A stretch of 25,777 bases of DNA from a virus, in IMG/VR virus record IMGVR_UViG_3300020207_000142, positions 1-25,777 of that record; one strand, given 5' to 3'. The position numbers and the translations under genes are program-made. The notes beneath the pieces were generated by a model. The model worked only from the letters and a program-made list of their open reading frames with translations, made no database searches and was not told the DNA's origin. Numbering within the stretch: the stretch's first letter is position 1; each line of letters begins with the position of its first letter. Of the stretch, positions 1 to 7,633 are shown one piece after another.

Positions 1-427
1 TGACGTACATAGTACCGTTACGTTGCTCAAGGCTACCCATACCACGAGTTGAGACACCTAGTTGAACACCACCCTCAAGCAAACCTTTTACAATATTGCC
101 CATTGGAGTATCCAAAATTCGTGCCTTTCCCATAACATTATTTCCCTCAATTTGAAGGTCAGTAATCTTATGAGATACTTTATCTAAGTTGACAGTTGGT
201 CCTTCAGGGTGGTTTAATTCCCCAACCGCTCTGTCCTTAGAAACCTGTTCATCGACATATTTACCAACTGCTCTTTCCATTACAGCTTTTGGATAAATAC
301 GTCCATTTCTATTTTTAGATTCAGCCATAGCAAAGATGCCCTCAATCATATGAGATTTAGAGCCATCTTCTTTCTTTTCAACGACGCACTGAACATCAGT
401 TTCAGTGTATTCTGTAATTAGCTTCAT
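1..427 (-). CDS. gp21: Prohead core protease, gp21-like (N-terminal part; runs off the window)
   Basis: Reading down from the ATG at 427 gives 142 residues, open to the window edge, so the C-terminus is missing. The family is the T4 gp21 / herpesvirus-assemblin-like serine protease, which matures inside the prohead and cleaves scaffold, core and capsid proteins before DNA packaging. Visible signature elements are GELNHP (His at about residue 73) and GVSTRGMGSL (Ser at about residue 126), fitting the catalytic His and Ser of the family. The early segment NRNGRIYPKAVMERAV is also typical. The start ATG follows directly on the TAG stop of the preceding small ORF (TAGATG), with GGGTAAG just upstream as a weak ribosome site. 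Its position downstream of portal and gp67 is the T4 order. Identity is very likely; the third catalytic residue cannot be checked here. Confidence 0.95.
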   Translation of the reverse strand, partial: MKLITEYTETDVQCVVEKKEDGSKSHMIEGIFAMAESKNRNGRIYPKAVMERAVGKYVDEQVSKDRAVGELNHPEGPTVNLDKVSHKITDLQIEGNNVMGKARILDTPMGNIVKGLLEGGVQLGVSTRGMGSLEQRNGTMYV

Positions 428-646
428 CTACTTACCCTTATATTGTTTAACAAACTCTTTTGCCATTTTCTCTGCTTCACGCTGAGTTTTATAAGCATCA
501 AGTCTATCACCGTCGATGTACACTACAAAGCCATTTGTCTCTTTAGTAATTTTAACGGGAATCCTATCCATTTTGGTATTCAATACTTGTTTACCAGATG
601 GTTTCCTACCCGCTAATTCTCTAATCTGTTCAAATGTTTTTGTCAT
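428..646 (-). CDS. Small unrecognised protein in the gp68 position (72 aa)
   Basis: A 72-residue, lysine-rich protein lies between gp67 and gp21, exactly where T4 carries the prohead core gene 68, but it is about half the T4 gp68 length and I see no clear sequence match. It has a basic N-terminal half (IRELAGRKPSGKQVL), then a probable beta hairpin (PVKITKETNGFVVYIDGD), then a probable amphipathic helix ending KMAKEFVKQYKGK. Its stop abuts the gp21 start, so translation is probably coupled. A TATAAATA late promoter box lies just upstream, at 662-669. I infer a small capsid-core or gp21-associated role purely from position; the coding call rests on the promoter, the abutting stop/start and the compact spacing. 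Confidence 0.8.
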   Translation of the reverse strand: MTKTFEQIRELAGRKPSGKQVLNTKMDRIPVKITKETNGFVVYIDGDRLDAYKTQREAEKMAKEFVKQYKGK

Positions 647-661
647 GTATCTTTTAACTTA

Positions 662-669
662 TATTTATA
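662..669 (-). promoter_or_regulatory. T4-type late promoter box TATAAATA ahead of the 72-aa ORF and gp21
   Basis: Exact TATAAATA on the minus strand, in the 39-bp gap between the gp67 stop and the next start. By T4 late promoter geometry transcription would begin about six bases downstream, near 656, giving a leader of about ten bases. It would boost the gp21 and following scaffold/capsid transcripts. Confidence 0.7.
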
Positions 670-685
670 CTTTTTAATTTTTTGA

Positions 686-961
686 TCAATCTTCTTCAGA
701 TTCATCAACTTCTTCTTCTTCTTCATCTTCCAAGTCTAATTCAAGTTGTTCATCATCATCTTCTAGCTCGTCAATAGCTGCTTCGATATCTTCCTCATCT
801 GGTTCAACATCTTCTTCACCATTAAATACTTGACCTGCCACAGCAATCTTTTCTTGTTCTAAAGCATCATTCATTTTATCCTGTAAAATTTCATGAAATG
901 TGGGTCCGGCTTTTGCAAAGTCTTGATCTGCTACGCTATTAATTAGATCTTCAATTGACAT
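686..961 (-). CDS. gp67: Prohead core protein, gp67-like
   Basis: A 91-residue protein. The N-terminal 45 residues look helical, with EILQDKMNDALEQEKIAVAGQVF. The C-terminal half is an almost unbroken run of Asp and Glu, ending EEEEEVDESEED. T4 gp67 (about 80 residues) has the same architecture, including a KEEKIAIA-type motif followed by an acidic tail. gp67 is a core component of the prohead needed for correct head shape and is degraded by gp21 during maturation. The gene lies directly behind portal (three-base gap), with AGGAG overlapping the portal stop as ribosome site. The poly-acidic composition is a property of this family and is not a sequence artefact. Confidence 0.9.
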   Translation of the reverse strand: MSIEDLINSVADQDFAKAGPTFHEILQDKMNDALEQEKIAVAGQVFNGEEDVEPDEEDIEAAIDELEDDDEQLELDLEDEEEEEVDESEED

Positions 962-964
962 AAT

Positions 965-2485
965 TTACTCCTGTTCTTGTTCAGCTTCATCATCTGGAAT
1001 CTCGCCAGAAGATTTTTCTTGATCTATTTGCTTCTTCATTTCTTCAATATCATTATCATCTAACTGCAGTACGTTTTTCATTACATATTCTTTTGAGAAG
1101 AATTCTCCAACATATTGCTGCATTTGATCTAATGTTTGGATTCTATTTTGTAAGAGCTCAGCATCTTTCAATTCTGAGAAATGATTGTCTCTTACATAAT
1201 CAACAACAATATCTTGTTGCCAATCATTCCAATCTTCTTCTGTAATAATACCCTTCATAATGAGCTGTTTTTTCAGAATCTCTGTAAACAGCATTGAAAA
1301 ACGTTTTCTTAAACGATCAATAAACTTTTGGAATTTAATTTCATCCCTATTTATTTCAGTAGAACGACCTAGTGAAAACTGTGCTTCTTGCTCAAGTCTA
1401 TTGATTGGTACGTTTAATGAACGATACAGGCGTTTTTGGAAATATATAATGTCATCAATTTGTCCTAGATTCTCGCCACCAGGAAGTGTTGAAATCTCAG
1501 TACCTCTGCCACCTTCTCTACGAGGTAGCCAGAAATCTTCCAACATTGACATATGTTTACGGTCATCGCGGATCTTACCAGTATCAGCATCATATACAAG
1601 TTTATTACGGTATCGAGCCATAATATCTTTCATATATGTTTCAGCTTTACCACGTGGTAAGTTACCAACATCAATATAGAAAATACGACGTTCAGGAGCT
1701 CTCGATAGTCTATAAATGACTAGAGAATCTTCCATCATCCGTAATTGGTTAATTGGTTTTAGAGCTTTATGAAGATGAGATACAACTCTTTTACGATCAA
1801 CATCTAACAAACCAGATGTTACATATGAAACTGAATCATTAGATAGTTTTACACCTTGATTTGTTCCACCGGGCTTTTCTTGATAGATATAGAACTCATC
1901 CACTTTTTCTACCAAAGATGCACCAGTGACTGGATCTTTTTTCTTTTTTATCTCTTTTACTTTACGGATTTTAGTAGAATCAACTGGTCTAATTTCTTGA
2001 ATACCAGCTTTCAAATTCTTTTCATCTACTACAAGATGGTGGTAAACTCTACCATCTACATACCATTTACGAAAAATATCATGTCCGAAATCAGTGAATT
2101 GTAACATAGAACAAATATTATCAAATTCTTCGGTCATAGTCTTTTTTAATTGATCACTAAGACCTTCAACATGATCTAGAATAAGAGTCACTGGAGATTG
2201 ATTTTCATTACCAGTAATTGCTTCATTTACAATATCTTCAATGGCAGCATCAACTTCTGGATGTACTGCTACTGCTCTGTATTGTCTAATATTTTGTAAG
2301 TTGTCTTTTGCATGGTCGCCTTCACCAAGGTTAACATAAGTACCATAGTGAGCACCAGCGGCTGTAACATAACCAGCACCATCCTGATCTACAGGTGGAA
2401 CGATAGACTGCATTTTATCTGCATTCTTATCTTTTGCTCGTTTTATTTCAAAGCCAAATAATCTAAGTGAGTTATTATCAGCCAT
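965..2485 (-). CDS. gp20: Portal vertex protein, gp20-like
   Basis: A 506-residue protein close to T4 gp20 (524 residues). It forms the dodecameric portal ring at one capsid vertex, initiates head assembly with the scaffold, and docks the terminase motor and then the neck. Recognisable gp20 stretches include SGLLDVDRKRVVSHLHKALKP, the very conserved RLSRAPERRIFYIDVGNLP, DDRKHMSMLEDFWLPRREGG, and GRGTEISTLPGGENLGQIDD followed by YFQKRLYRSLNVP. The C-terminus is Glu/Asp/Gln-rich. The start ATG at 2485 has AGGA six bases upstream. It follows gp19 and precedes gp67, as in T4. The 59-bp upstream gap carries a late promoter and a hairpin, listed separately. Confidence 0.98.
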   Translation of the reverse strand: MADNNSLRLFGFEIKRAKDKNADKMQSIVPPVDQDGAGYVTAAGAHYGTYVNLGEGDHAKDNLQNIRQYRAVAVHPEVDAAIEDIVNEAITGNENQSPVTLILDHVEGLSDQLKKTMTEEFDNICSMLQFTDFGHDIFRKWYVDGRVYHHLVVDEKNLKAGIQEIRPVDSTKIRKVKEIKKKKDPVTGASLVEKVDEFYIYQEKPGGTNQGVKLSNDSVSYVTSGLLDVDRKRVVSHLHKALKPINQLRMMEDSLVIYRLSRAPERRIFYIDVGNLPRGKAETYMKDIMARYRNKLVYDADTGKIRDDRKHMSMLEDFWLPRREGGRGTEISTLPGGENLGQIDDIIYFQKRLYRSLNVPINRLEQEAQFSLGRSTEINRDEIKFQKFIDRLRKRFSMLFTEILKKQLIMKGIITEEDWNDWQQDIVVDYVRDNHFSELKDAELLQNRIQTLDQMQQYVGEFFSKEYVMKNVLQLDDNDIEEMKKQIDQEKSSGEIPDDEAEQEQE

Positions 2486-2508
2486 AGTAATTCCTAATAT
2501 TATGTGAA

Positions 2509-2528
2509 GAGGGGCCTCTCAGCCCCTC
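2509..2528 (-). other. GC-rich stem-loop in the portal (gp20) leader
   Basis: A perfect 7-bp stem, GAGGGGC pairing with GCCCCTC, with a 6-base loop, in otherwise AT-rich DNA. It lies between the late promoter at 2533-2540 and the gp20 start. The predicted late start near 2527 would put the stem at the very 5' end of the mRNA. No T-run follows on either strand, so a canonical Rho-independent terminator is not supported. A 5' stability element or a processing site for the gp18-gp19 readthrough transcript fits better. Confidence 0.6.
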
Positions 2529-2532
2529 AATC

Positions 2533-2540
2533 TATTTATA
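2533..2540 (-). promoter_or_regulatory. T4-type late promoter box TATAAATA ahead of gp20
   Basis: Exact TATAAATA on the minus strand in the gap between the gp19 stop and the gp20 start. It would start a transcript near 2527 carrying gp20, gp67 and the following genes. Confidence 0.75.
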
Positions 2541-2545
2541 CTACT

Positions 2546-3073
2546 TTATGTAGTTGTATTTGATTCCCAGTATTGTACCTGGAATTCTGCAGTGAATCTT
2601 TCGATTTCATTTTCAGAACCGTAGTTTAAATCGATAGCTGAAAGAGCTGTTGGGAAACAGCTTCTAAAGTTATATGTCTTTAGAACTGAACCTTCTCTAT
2701 CAATTTGTTCTACCAAAAGATCTGCTTCATAGTCTACTGGATTAGTAAGACCGGTGTTATCTGAATGAGCATTAATACCATTCATCCAACGTTCCATTGC
2801 ATCTCTAATAGTAAAGTCTACGTCATTAATAATGGTTGCTGTCCACGTATCAAATGTACGATCCCCAGCCATTTTCAATCTTCTGCCACGGAATGGCATT
2901 TCGATTACACTTAAGTTTGATGCAGGCAACTGAGCTGCCTCGCATAGAAACGATGTAAGCTCTACATCGCCATTAGCATAAGTTGGGAAGTTAATGGTCG
3001 CTTTAAATAGATTCGGTCTAGCGCCACCACCACGCAACTTGGCTTTAAAATCATCAACGCCTAATACTGCCAT
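2546..3073 (-). CDS. gp19: Tail tube protein, gp19-like
   Basis: A 175-residue protein (T4 gp19 is 163) that polymerises as hexameric rings into the inner tail tube through which DNA passes. Family features include the N-terminal VDDFKAKLRGGGARPNLFKATINFP, the segment CEAAQLPASNLSVIEMPFRGRRLKMAGDRTF with WTATIINDVDF after it, and the C-terminal FTAEFQVQYWE. The start at 3073 has a strong GGAG with about seven bases spacing. It lies 18 bp behind gp18 and is probably co-transcribed with it, since no separate promoter box is visible. Length and order are as expected. Confidence 0.97.
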   Translation of the reverse strand: MAVLGVDDFKAKLRGGGARPNLFKATINFPTYANGDVELTSFLCEAAQLPASNLSVIEMPFRGRRLKMAGDRTFDTWTATIINDVDFTIRDAMERWMNGINAHSDNTGLTNPVDYEADLLVEQIDREGSVLKTYNFRSCFPTALSAIDLNYGSENEIERFTAEFQVQYWESNTTT

Positions 3074-3091
3074 CTGTTATTTCTCCTACGC

Positions 3092-4699
3092 TTATACCGC
3101 TAGTCCGGCGACTTCTTCAAAGTCAACACCGGATCTTACAGCTACAAAGTTAAGAGTGATGTAGTTGATTGAGCGTGCTGGCTTGATAAAGATGTTCGCT
3201 ACGAACTCATTTCTATCAATTACTGCTGCAGTGTTGTTTGTATCATCACATACAACTCTGAAGTCTGTAATACCTCTTCTTCCTTTGATTTCTCTTAGGA
3301 ATGGTTCTACAATATTTACAAACTCTGCTCTGGTGAATTCATCATTCAATTCGAACAAAGTATTTCGTGCAGCCAATGCAATTGCTCTTTCTACCACGTT
3401 AAATAGACGACGTACGTTGACACGGTCAAATGCACTTGGTCTGTTTAGGTGGGTCTTATCACCATATAGCAAAATACCTTGTCCAGGTAGATTTGCAACA
3501 GGGTTGATACCAGCTTTATAAAGCGTATCTCTTTCTGTTTTTGTTGGTGTATAAGCCAAAGATGTTACGCCAAGGTAAGCACCACGACGTGATCCAGCTG
3601 GTGAGAACCAAGGAGCTGAATTTGCATCTGAAGCAGCCATAATACCTGCTGTTGAAGAAGCAGCTGGAATATAGATGTACTTATCATTGTACTTATCGTA
3701 TACTTTTAGCCAGTTGTTATCAACAAATAGGTATGAACTTCTTGTATAAGCATCCGCGTCTGTAACTGAAGCAGAGACTGGATCAGCATTACCGACTACT
3801 GAGTTTTTAGCTGGAGATGTAACAACAACGCAATCTTTACGGGTTGTTCCGGCAGTTACTACTAGATCGTCTACTAGTGTATCTTGATCACCAGCAACTG
3901 TTTTACCAGGAGCAATTAAGAAGTCGACTGTAATAGTATCTTTATCTTCAAATTGGTTAAAGGCGCGCAAGTAATCATCAGTACCTGCGGCTGAACCAAT
4001 TGTTCCTCCTGTTAGAGAGTGTGAACCTGTTGAGTCTACAACATTGTTCATCCAAATGTAATTAGAACCTCTGTTAATCACATCTTTCATATAGTTGCTT
4101 GAGCCATCAGCATTTGTTGCTGAAGTCGTAGCTGATACAAATGGGTATCTTTCTAGTACAGTATTTGCTGAACCAGTAATTACACCATCTTGGTCTAAGA
4201 CAAGAATATGATGCTCTTCTCCTGTTGGAGCTGCATCAAATTGATCTTTATATGCTTGTGACCAAGAGGCCCAGTTTGTTGCATCTGACCAAACAACTTG
4301 AATTGAGTTTCCTACTTCACCAGGATATTTTGCGAAAATATTTCCTGTTGAAAATGTTCCTGCTTCCCATGCATCTCTGTTTTTAATTAGAGTAGCCGCG
4401 GCTGAACTATCACAAGCATTTAGTGCTGTGGCATCTGCGGCTCTTGAAACTTGTAATGCATTGGAATATTTTAAAAAGTATGCTGCGGATAGAAAGTCTA
4501 CCGCAAAGCTATCGCTTGGCGATCCGAATGTCTCAGCAAGATCTGCTTCATTTTGAATCAGAGTTGCTGTTTCTACGGGACCCCAGCGAAATTCACCAGC
4601 AAACGCGCCAGTAGTTGATTGAACATTAGGCACACCGCCTGTAAGATCAACCTCTTTGACGACAATAGCTGGAGATTCTGAAGGTGCACCAATTGCCAT
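3092..4699 (-). CDS. gp18: Contractile tail sheath protein, gp18-like
   Basis: A 535-residue sheath subunit, shorter than T4 gp18 (659), as is common in marine relatives that lack some outer protruding domains. The N-terminus is diagnostic: SPAIVVKEVDLTGGVPNVQ, then TTGAFAGEFRWGPVETATLI and the GSPSDSFAVDFLSAAYFLKY segment. The conserved C-terminal core is also present: PGQGILLYGDKTH, the NVRRLFNVVERAI helix and IFIKPARSINYITLNFVAVR. Subunits surround the gp19 tube and contract on infection. The start at 4699 has AAGGA about eight bases upstream. A late promoter box lies 64 bp upstream at 4763-4770, giving a leader of roughly 58 bases. Confidence 0.98.
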   Translation of the reverse strand: MAIGAPSESPAIVVKEVDLTGGVPNVQSTTGAFAGEFRWGPVETATLIQNEADLAETFGSPSDSFAVDFLSAAYFLKYSNALQVSRAADATALNACDSSAAATLIKNRDAWEAGTFSTGNIFAKYPGEVGNSIQVVWSDATNWASWSQAYKDQFDAAPTGEEHHILVLDQDGVITGSANTVLERYPFVSATTSATNADGSSNYMKDVINRGSNYIWMNNVVDSTGSHSLTGGTIGSAAGTDDYLRAFNQFEDKDTITVDFLIAPGKTVAGDQDTLVDDLVVTAGTTRKDCVVVTSPAKNSVVGNADPVSASVTDADAYTRSSYLFVDNNWLKVYDKYNDKYIYIPAASSTAGIMAASDANSAPWFSPAGSRRGAYLGVTSLAYTPTKTERDTLYKAGINPVANLPGQGILLYGDKTHLNRPSAFDRVNVRRLFNVVERAIALAARNTLFELNDEFTRAEFVNIVEPFLREIKGRRGITDFRVVCDDTNNTAAVIDRNEFVANIFIKPARSINYITLNFVAVRSGVDFEEVAGLAV

Positions 4700-4762
4700 A
4701 TTTGTTTTCCTTTTCCAGTAATCGAATTATATGTTTTCATAATACGGATATTCAATTACTTG

Positions 4763-4770
4763 TATTTATA
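4763..4770 (-). promoter_or_regulatory. T4-type late promoter box TATAAATA ahead of gp18
   Basis: Exact TATAAATA on the minus strand in the 82-bp gap between gp17 and gp18. The predicted transcript start is near 4757. It serves the highly expressed sheath and tube genes. Confidence 0.75.
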
Positions 4771-4781
4771 ATTTTACATAT

Positions 4782-6374
4782 TTAGAACATATGTCCCACA
4801 TCTTCGTACCACGGTTTTCCATTTACAAGGTTCTCTTCTTGTTCAACGGCCTCTAAACCATCATCAACAAAACCGAATGGTAAGACATCAGCTTCAATTT
4901 CGTCCATTCTTTGTTTAAACATCATTTCTTTTAACGATACTTCCGTTATTTGTTCAAATGAATTAGACACAGCAAAATAACCAAATAAAACTAAATTCAT
5001 CATCAAGTCATCATGGTTACCTTCTGATGCCTCATAGGATTGACCACGAGCCACAAAGGTAGACATTTCTAAAATAGTCTGTGTATCTTTTACTATAAGT
5101 TTATTGGCTTCTAATATATCTTTAATTGCAGAACAACCGATACGTTTTACCTTACGGTTCATTTCAATACCAAGCCGATCTGCTTTAATTAAAGATTCCA
5201 TATGTAAATGTTCGTATTCTAAATCGTGATACAAACCATTTGTAACTAATCCGCCCTGATCATTTGCCTCAACAATTACATAAGCTTCATTATAGACATT
5301 CGCAAACTTATAAATAACATTTGGGAAGAGTATTGGAGATATAGTATTATTGCGATAAACAGCAACCTGTTCAAAAGGTCTTGTGCTAATATCGATCACA
5401 TTAAATGTAGAGTAATCCTGTCCTCTTCCCTTCGATACATCTACAGTCATTACATATTGATGGTCTTTTTCTGGTTCTTTGTATATTAAAGTACACCCAC
5501 CATCTAAAACTCTTGCAGGTTCTCCAGCTCTTTGTTCTAATAAACAATCAGCACTAATTAAAGTATCTCCAGTTCCAAAGAATGTATTGCCAAATTCTTG
5601 ATCAAACTGTAATTGAGAAGTATTTGAAATAGTAGCATTCTTCCATTCCTCATCTCTTCCGGGAACATCCCACCAATCAACCCTAAATGGTTTGAATTGA
5701 TTTGTTCCTTGCATTGCTCCTTCCCAAATAGTATGGAACATATTACCAATACCATTTGCAGTTGAAGTGATAATTACTTTTGTATCTTTACCTGATGAGA
5801 TAACTGGATATGTTGATGTATAAAATTCAGCAGCTCTTTCAACAAATGCAAATTCGTCCAAATAAAGCAGATTCACAGACATACCACGAATAGAAGATCC
5901 AGAGGTAGCTGCAGCAATAATACGAGAGTTGTTACTAAATTCTATTGACCCTTTGTTTAAAGCTCTACATCCAGGTTGTAAGAAAAATGGTAGATTCTCC
6001 AACATTAAAGTAATACGAGCAAGCATCTCTCTTGCAGTAGCGCCTTTGTTGGCTAGAACTGCAATAGTTTTTTCTGGATGGAAACAAGCAAACCAAAGTA
6101 AATAAGCAACAGAAGAAATAGATTTACCAGATTGTCGACATGCCAAAACTATAGAAAACCTAGTATCATTAAAATGATGGAACATTTTTTCTTGATATGG
6201 ATATAGCTTAAAAGGAACCAGACCACGATCAAGTGAAATGACTTTACAATAGTTAATTGCAAAGTATGTAGGATCTTTCATGCATTTAGCATATTCTTGA
6301 AATTCGTCTTTTGTAAATCCGTGAGTAACACCATCTCTTTTTACGTTGATGTTACCATTATAATTGTCACTCAT
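4782..6374 (-). CDS. gp17: Terminase large subunit (packaging ATPase/nuclease), gp17-like
   Basis: The 530-residue motor pumps DNA through the portal and cuts concatemers. Numbering from the ATG at 6374: Walker A is CRQSGKS (79-85); Walker B with the catalytic acid is LLYLDE (about 169-174); the coupling motif is STAN (204-207). The RNase H-like nuclease domain shows MTVDVSKG (Asp312), IVEAND (Glu369) and NHDDLM (Asp455/Asp456), matching the T4 gp17 acidic triad. The chosen ATG gives an 8-base overlap with the gp16 end (ATGAGTGA) but has only AGAAAG right before it. An in-frame TTG at 6398 lies 9 bases after a GAGG and would add eight residues, so the exact start is open. The function is certain. 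Confidence 0.98.
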   Translation of the reverse strand: MSDNYNGNINVKRDGVTHGFTKDEFQEYAKCMKDPTYFAINYCKVISLDRGLVPFKLYPYQEKMFHHFNDTRFSIVLACRQSGKSISSVAYLLWFACFHPEKTIAVLANKGATAREMLARITLMLENLPFFLQPGCRALNKGSIEFSNNSRIIAAATSGSSIRGMSVNLLYLDEFAFVERAAEFYTSTYPVISSGKDTKVIITSTANGIGNMFHTIWEGAMQGTNQFKPFRVDWWDVPGRDEEWKNATISNTSQLQFDQEFGNTFFGTGDTLISADCLLEQRAGEPARVLDGGCTLIYKEPEKDHQYVMTVDVSKGRGQDYSTFNVIDISTRPFEQVAVYRNNTISPILFPNVIYKFANVYNEAYVIVEANDQGGLVTNGLYHDLEYEHLHMESLIKADRLGIEMNRKVKRIGCSAIKDILEANKLIVKDTQTILEMSTFVARGQSYEASEGNHDDLMMNLVLFGYFAVSNSFEQITEVSLKEMMFKQRMDEIEADVLPFGFVDDGLEAVEQEENLVNGKPWYEDVGHMF

Positions 6375-6726
6375 CTTTCTGGTAGTCGCTAATATCAACT
6401 ATTTTATCCTCATCATTATCTAAAAGCATACGCTGTAAATCACTTGTGGATCCAATGAATACATTATTTGTAGTTTGATTTGCTAATTCTTTTGGCTGGT
6501 CAGTTTTATCAAAATCTTTTTTCTTCTTATGAAGATCTAACAGATTGCCATTAATATCAGCAACATGTTTCATCATATTAGAAAAGACTTCAAAAGCTCT
6601 AGGATGTTCAGTTGCTCTAGCAACATCCATCATTTCATCAAGAGCTTCAGAACCTTTTACTAAAAGATCGTGATAGATTTGTCTTGAGTATTCAAAATCA
6701 TTATCTGCATTATTATCTTTACTCAT
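6367..6726 (-). CDS. gp16: Terminase small subunit, gp16-like
   Basis: A 119-residue protein, shorter than T4 gp16 (164). The shared core is the helical segment with PRAFEVFSNMMKHVADINGN and LLDLHKKKKDF, which corresponds to the T4 PRHMEVFATLM...LHKDMKD coiled coil, then NNVFIGSTSDLQRML, which corresponds to NATVFMGSPTELM. Family function: rings of small terminase recognise phage DNA, stimulate the large-subunit ATPase and regulate its nuclease. Its end overlaps the gp17 start by 8 bases, consistent with translational coupling of the two terminase subunits. The ribosome site is AGGTAGG, about seven bases before the ATG. Confidence 0.93.
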   Translation of the reverse strand: MSKDNNADNDFEYSRQIYHDLLVKGSEALDEMMDVARATEHPRAFEVFSNMMKHVADINGNLLDLHKKKKDFDKTDQPKELANQTTNNVFIGSTSDLQRMLLDNDEDKIVDISDYQKDE

Positions 6727-6736
6727 TTTGACCTAC

Positions 6737-7624
6737 CTAGGCACCAGTGCCTCCGTTGAGAGTTCTAACTACAAGAGCTAGTCTATCTAATGCTGAATCT
6801 ACTGTTGTTGGTGGTGTTCCATTCCATAGATCGGCTGAATCAGTCGAATATCCTAATGTAGCTGTTGAAATAAGACTATTTACATTTGCTGAATCTAAAA
6901 TTGTTGGAGTACCAGTTAAAGAACTATATGCAAAGTCTTGTGCAGTTTCACGTAATTGTACGTAGTCGCTATCAACTATAGTTGTTACAAATGCGCTGTC
7001 TCTATAAATGTCTGCTTGACGTGCTTGAATATAATCACTATCAATAATATCTGTCACAAAGGCACTATCTCTTTGATTATCAGTATCATCTAGAATTTTA
7101 ATCCCACCTACCATACCTGCATGCACAGTACATTGATATACCAATGACGTTGGTGCATTCATCGGTACAGTCATTGAAACTGTTCCATTGCCACCATTAT
7201 TTGTCACACCGCTTGAATACGCAGAACCGCCTGAATCAACTCTAATTTCTAATGGATGCCCCGCTGGAACATTTGTAAATTCGTATGTTTTACCACGAGT
7301 AAAATATAAAGTAGGATTTGTAGCAGAATCTGGAAAACCATCACCAGTAAAAGTATAATTTGATCCATCTCCGGAAACACTAAATATTGTTTCTGCAGGG
7401 CGGTTTGTCGAAATATAACTTGCAGTAACAATACCTGTTACGAATGAACTATCTCTTTGAGTGTCATTTTGTCTTGCTTGGACATAAGTATCATCAACAA
7501 CGCTTTCAATAATAGATTGAACATTTGCTGAATCTAAATCTGCATCTAAAAGAGTTGTAAAGTTAGCATCAAGTTCGGTATGGGTTAGCTCCGAACCTTT
7601 TGCACTTCTTAATGTAATTGCCAT
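6737..7624 (-). CDS. Small fibre-like virion protein with an inserted cupredoxin (type 1 copper) domain
   Basis: A 295-residue protein between gp15 and gp16. It begins MAITLRSAKGSELTHTELDANF, a common N-terminus of phage fibre proteins. Residues about 42-75 and 181-230 carry repeats of the type DSDYIQARQ...RDSAFVT. Between them, about 80-178, is a cupredoxin-like domain: TLYFTRGKTYEFTNVPAGHPLEIR supplies His123, and YQCTVHAGMVGGIKI supplies Cys165, His168 and Met171. The C-x2-H-x2-M spacing matches the amicyanin copper loop, and the His-to-Cys distance (42) fits the fold. The C-terminus (SADLWNGTPPTTVDSALDRLALVV) resembles fibre ends. I infer a minor neck or tail fibre. Copper binding is predicted from the ligands alone; a structural decoration use of the fold is the alternative. 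AGGAG precedes the ATG. Confidence 0.85.
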   Translation of the reverse strand: MAITLRSAKGSELTHTELDANFTTLLDADLDSANVQSIIESVVDDTYVQARQNDTQRDSSFVTGIVTASYISTNRPAETIFSVSGDGSNYTFTGDGFPDSATNPTLYFTRGKTYEFTNVPAGHPLEIRVDSGGSAYSSGVTNNGGNGTVSMTVPMNAPTSLVYQCTVHAGMVGGIKILDDTDNQRDSAFVTDIIDSDYIQARQADIYRDSAFVTTIVDSDYVQLRETAQDFAYSSLTGTPTILDSANVNSLISTATLGYSTDSADLWNGTPPTTVDSALDRLALVVRTLNGGTGA

Positions 7625-7633
7625 TTCTTACTC

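Noticed and set aside
686-780. Poly-acidic stretch of the gp67-like gene as low-complexity artefact
   Set aside because: T4 gp67 has the same acidic tail and the gene is in the expected place with a good ribosome site.
2509-2528. Portal leader hairpin as a Rho-independent terminator
   Set aside because: No T-run follows the stem on either strand; kept as a leader stem-loop instead.
4573-4755. 60-codon minus-strand frame in the gp18 leader (starting near the sheath ATG)
   Set aside because: It overlaps the start of gp18 in another frame, and its sequence is the out-of-frame reading of the sheath N-terminus. A leader peptide role cannot be supported.
5309-5316. TATAAATA-like box on the plus strand inside gp17
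   Set aside because: It points against all genes and has no plus-strand gene downstream, so it is a chance match in AT-rich coding DNA.
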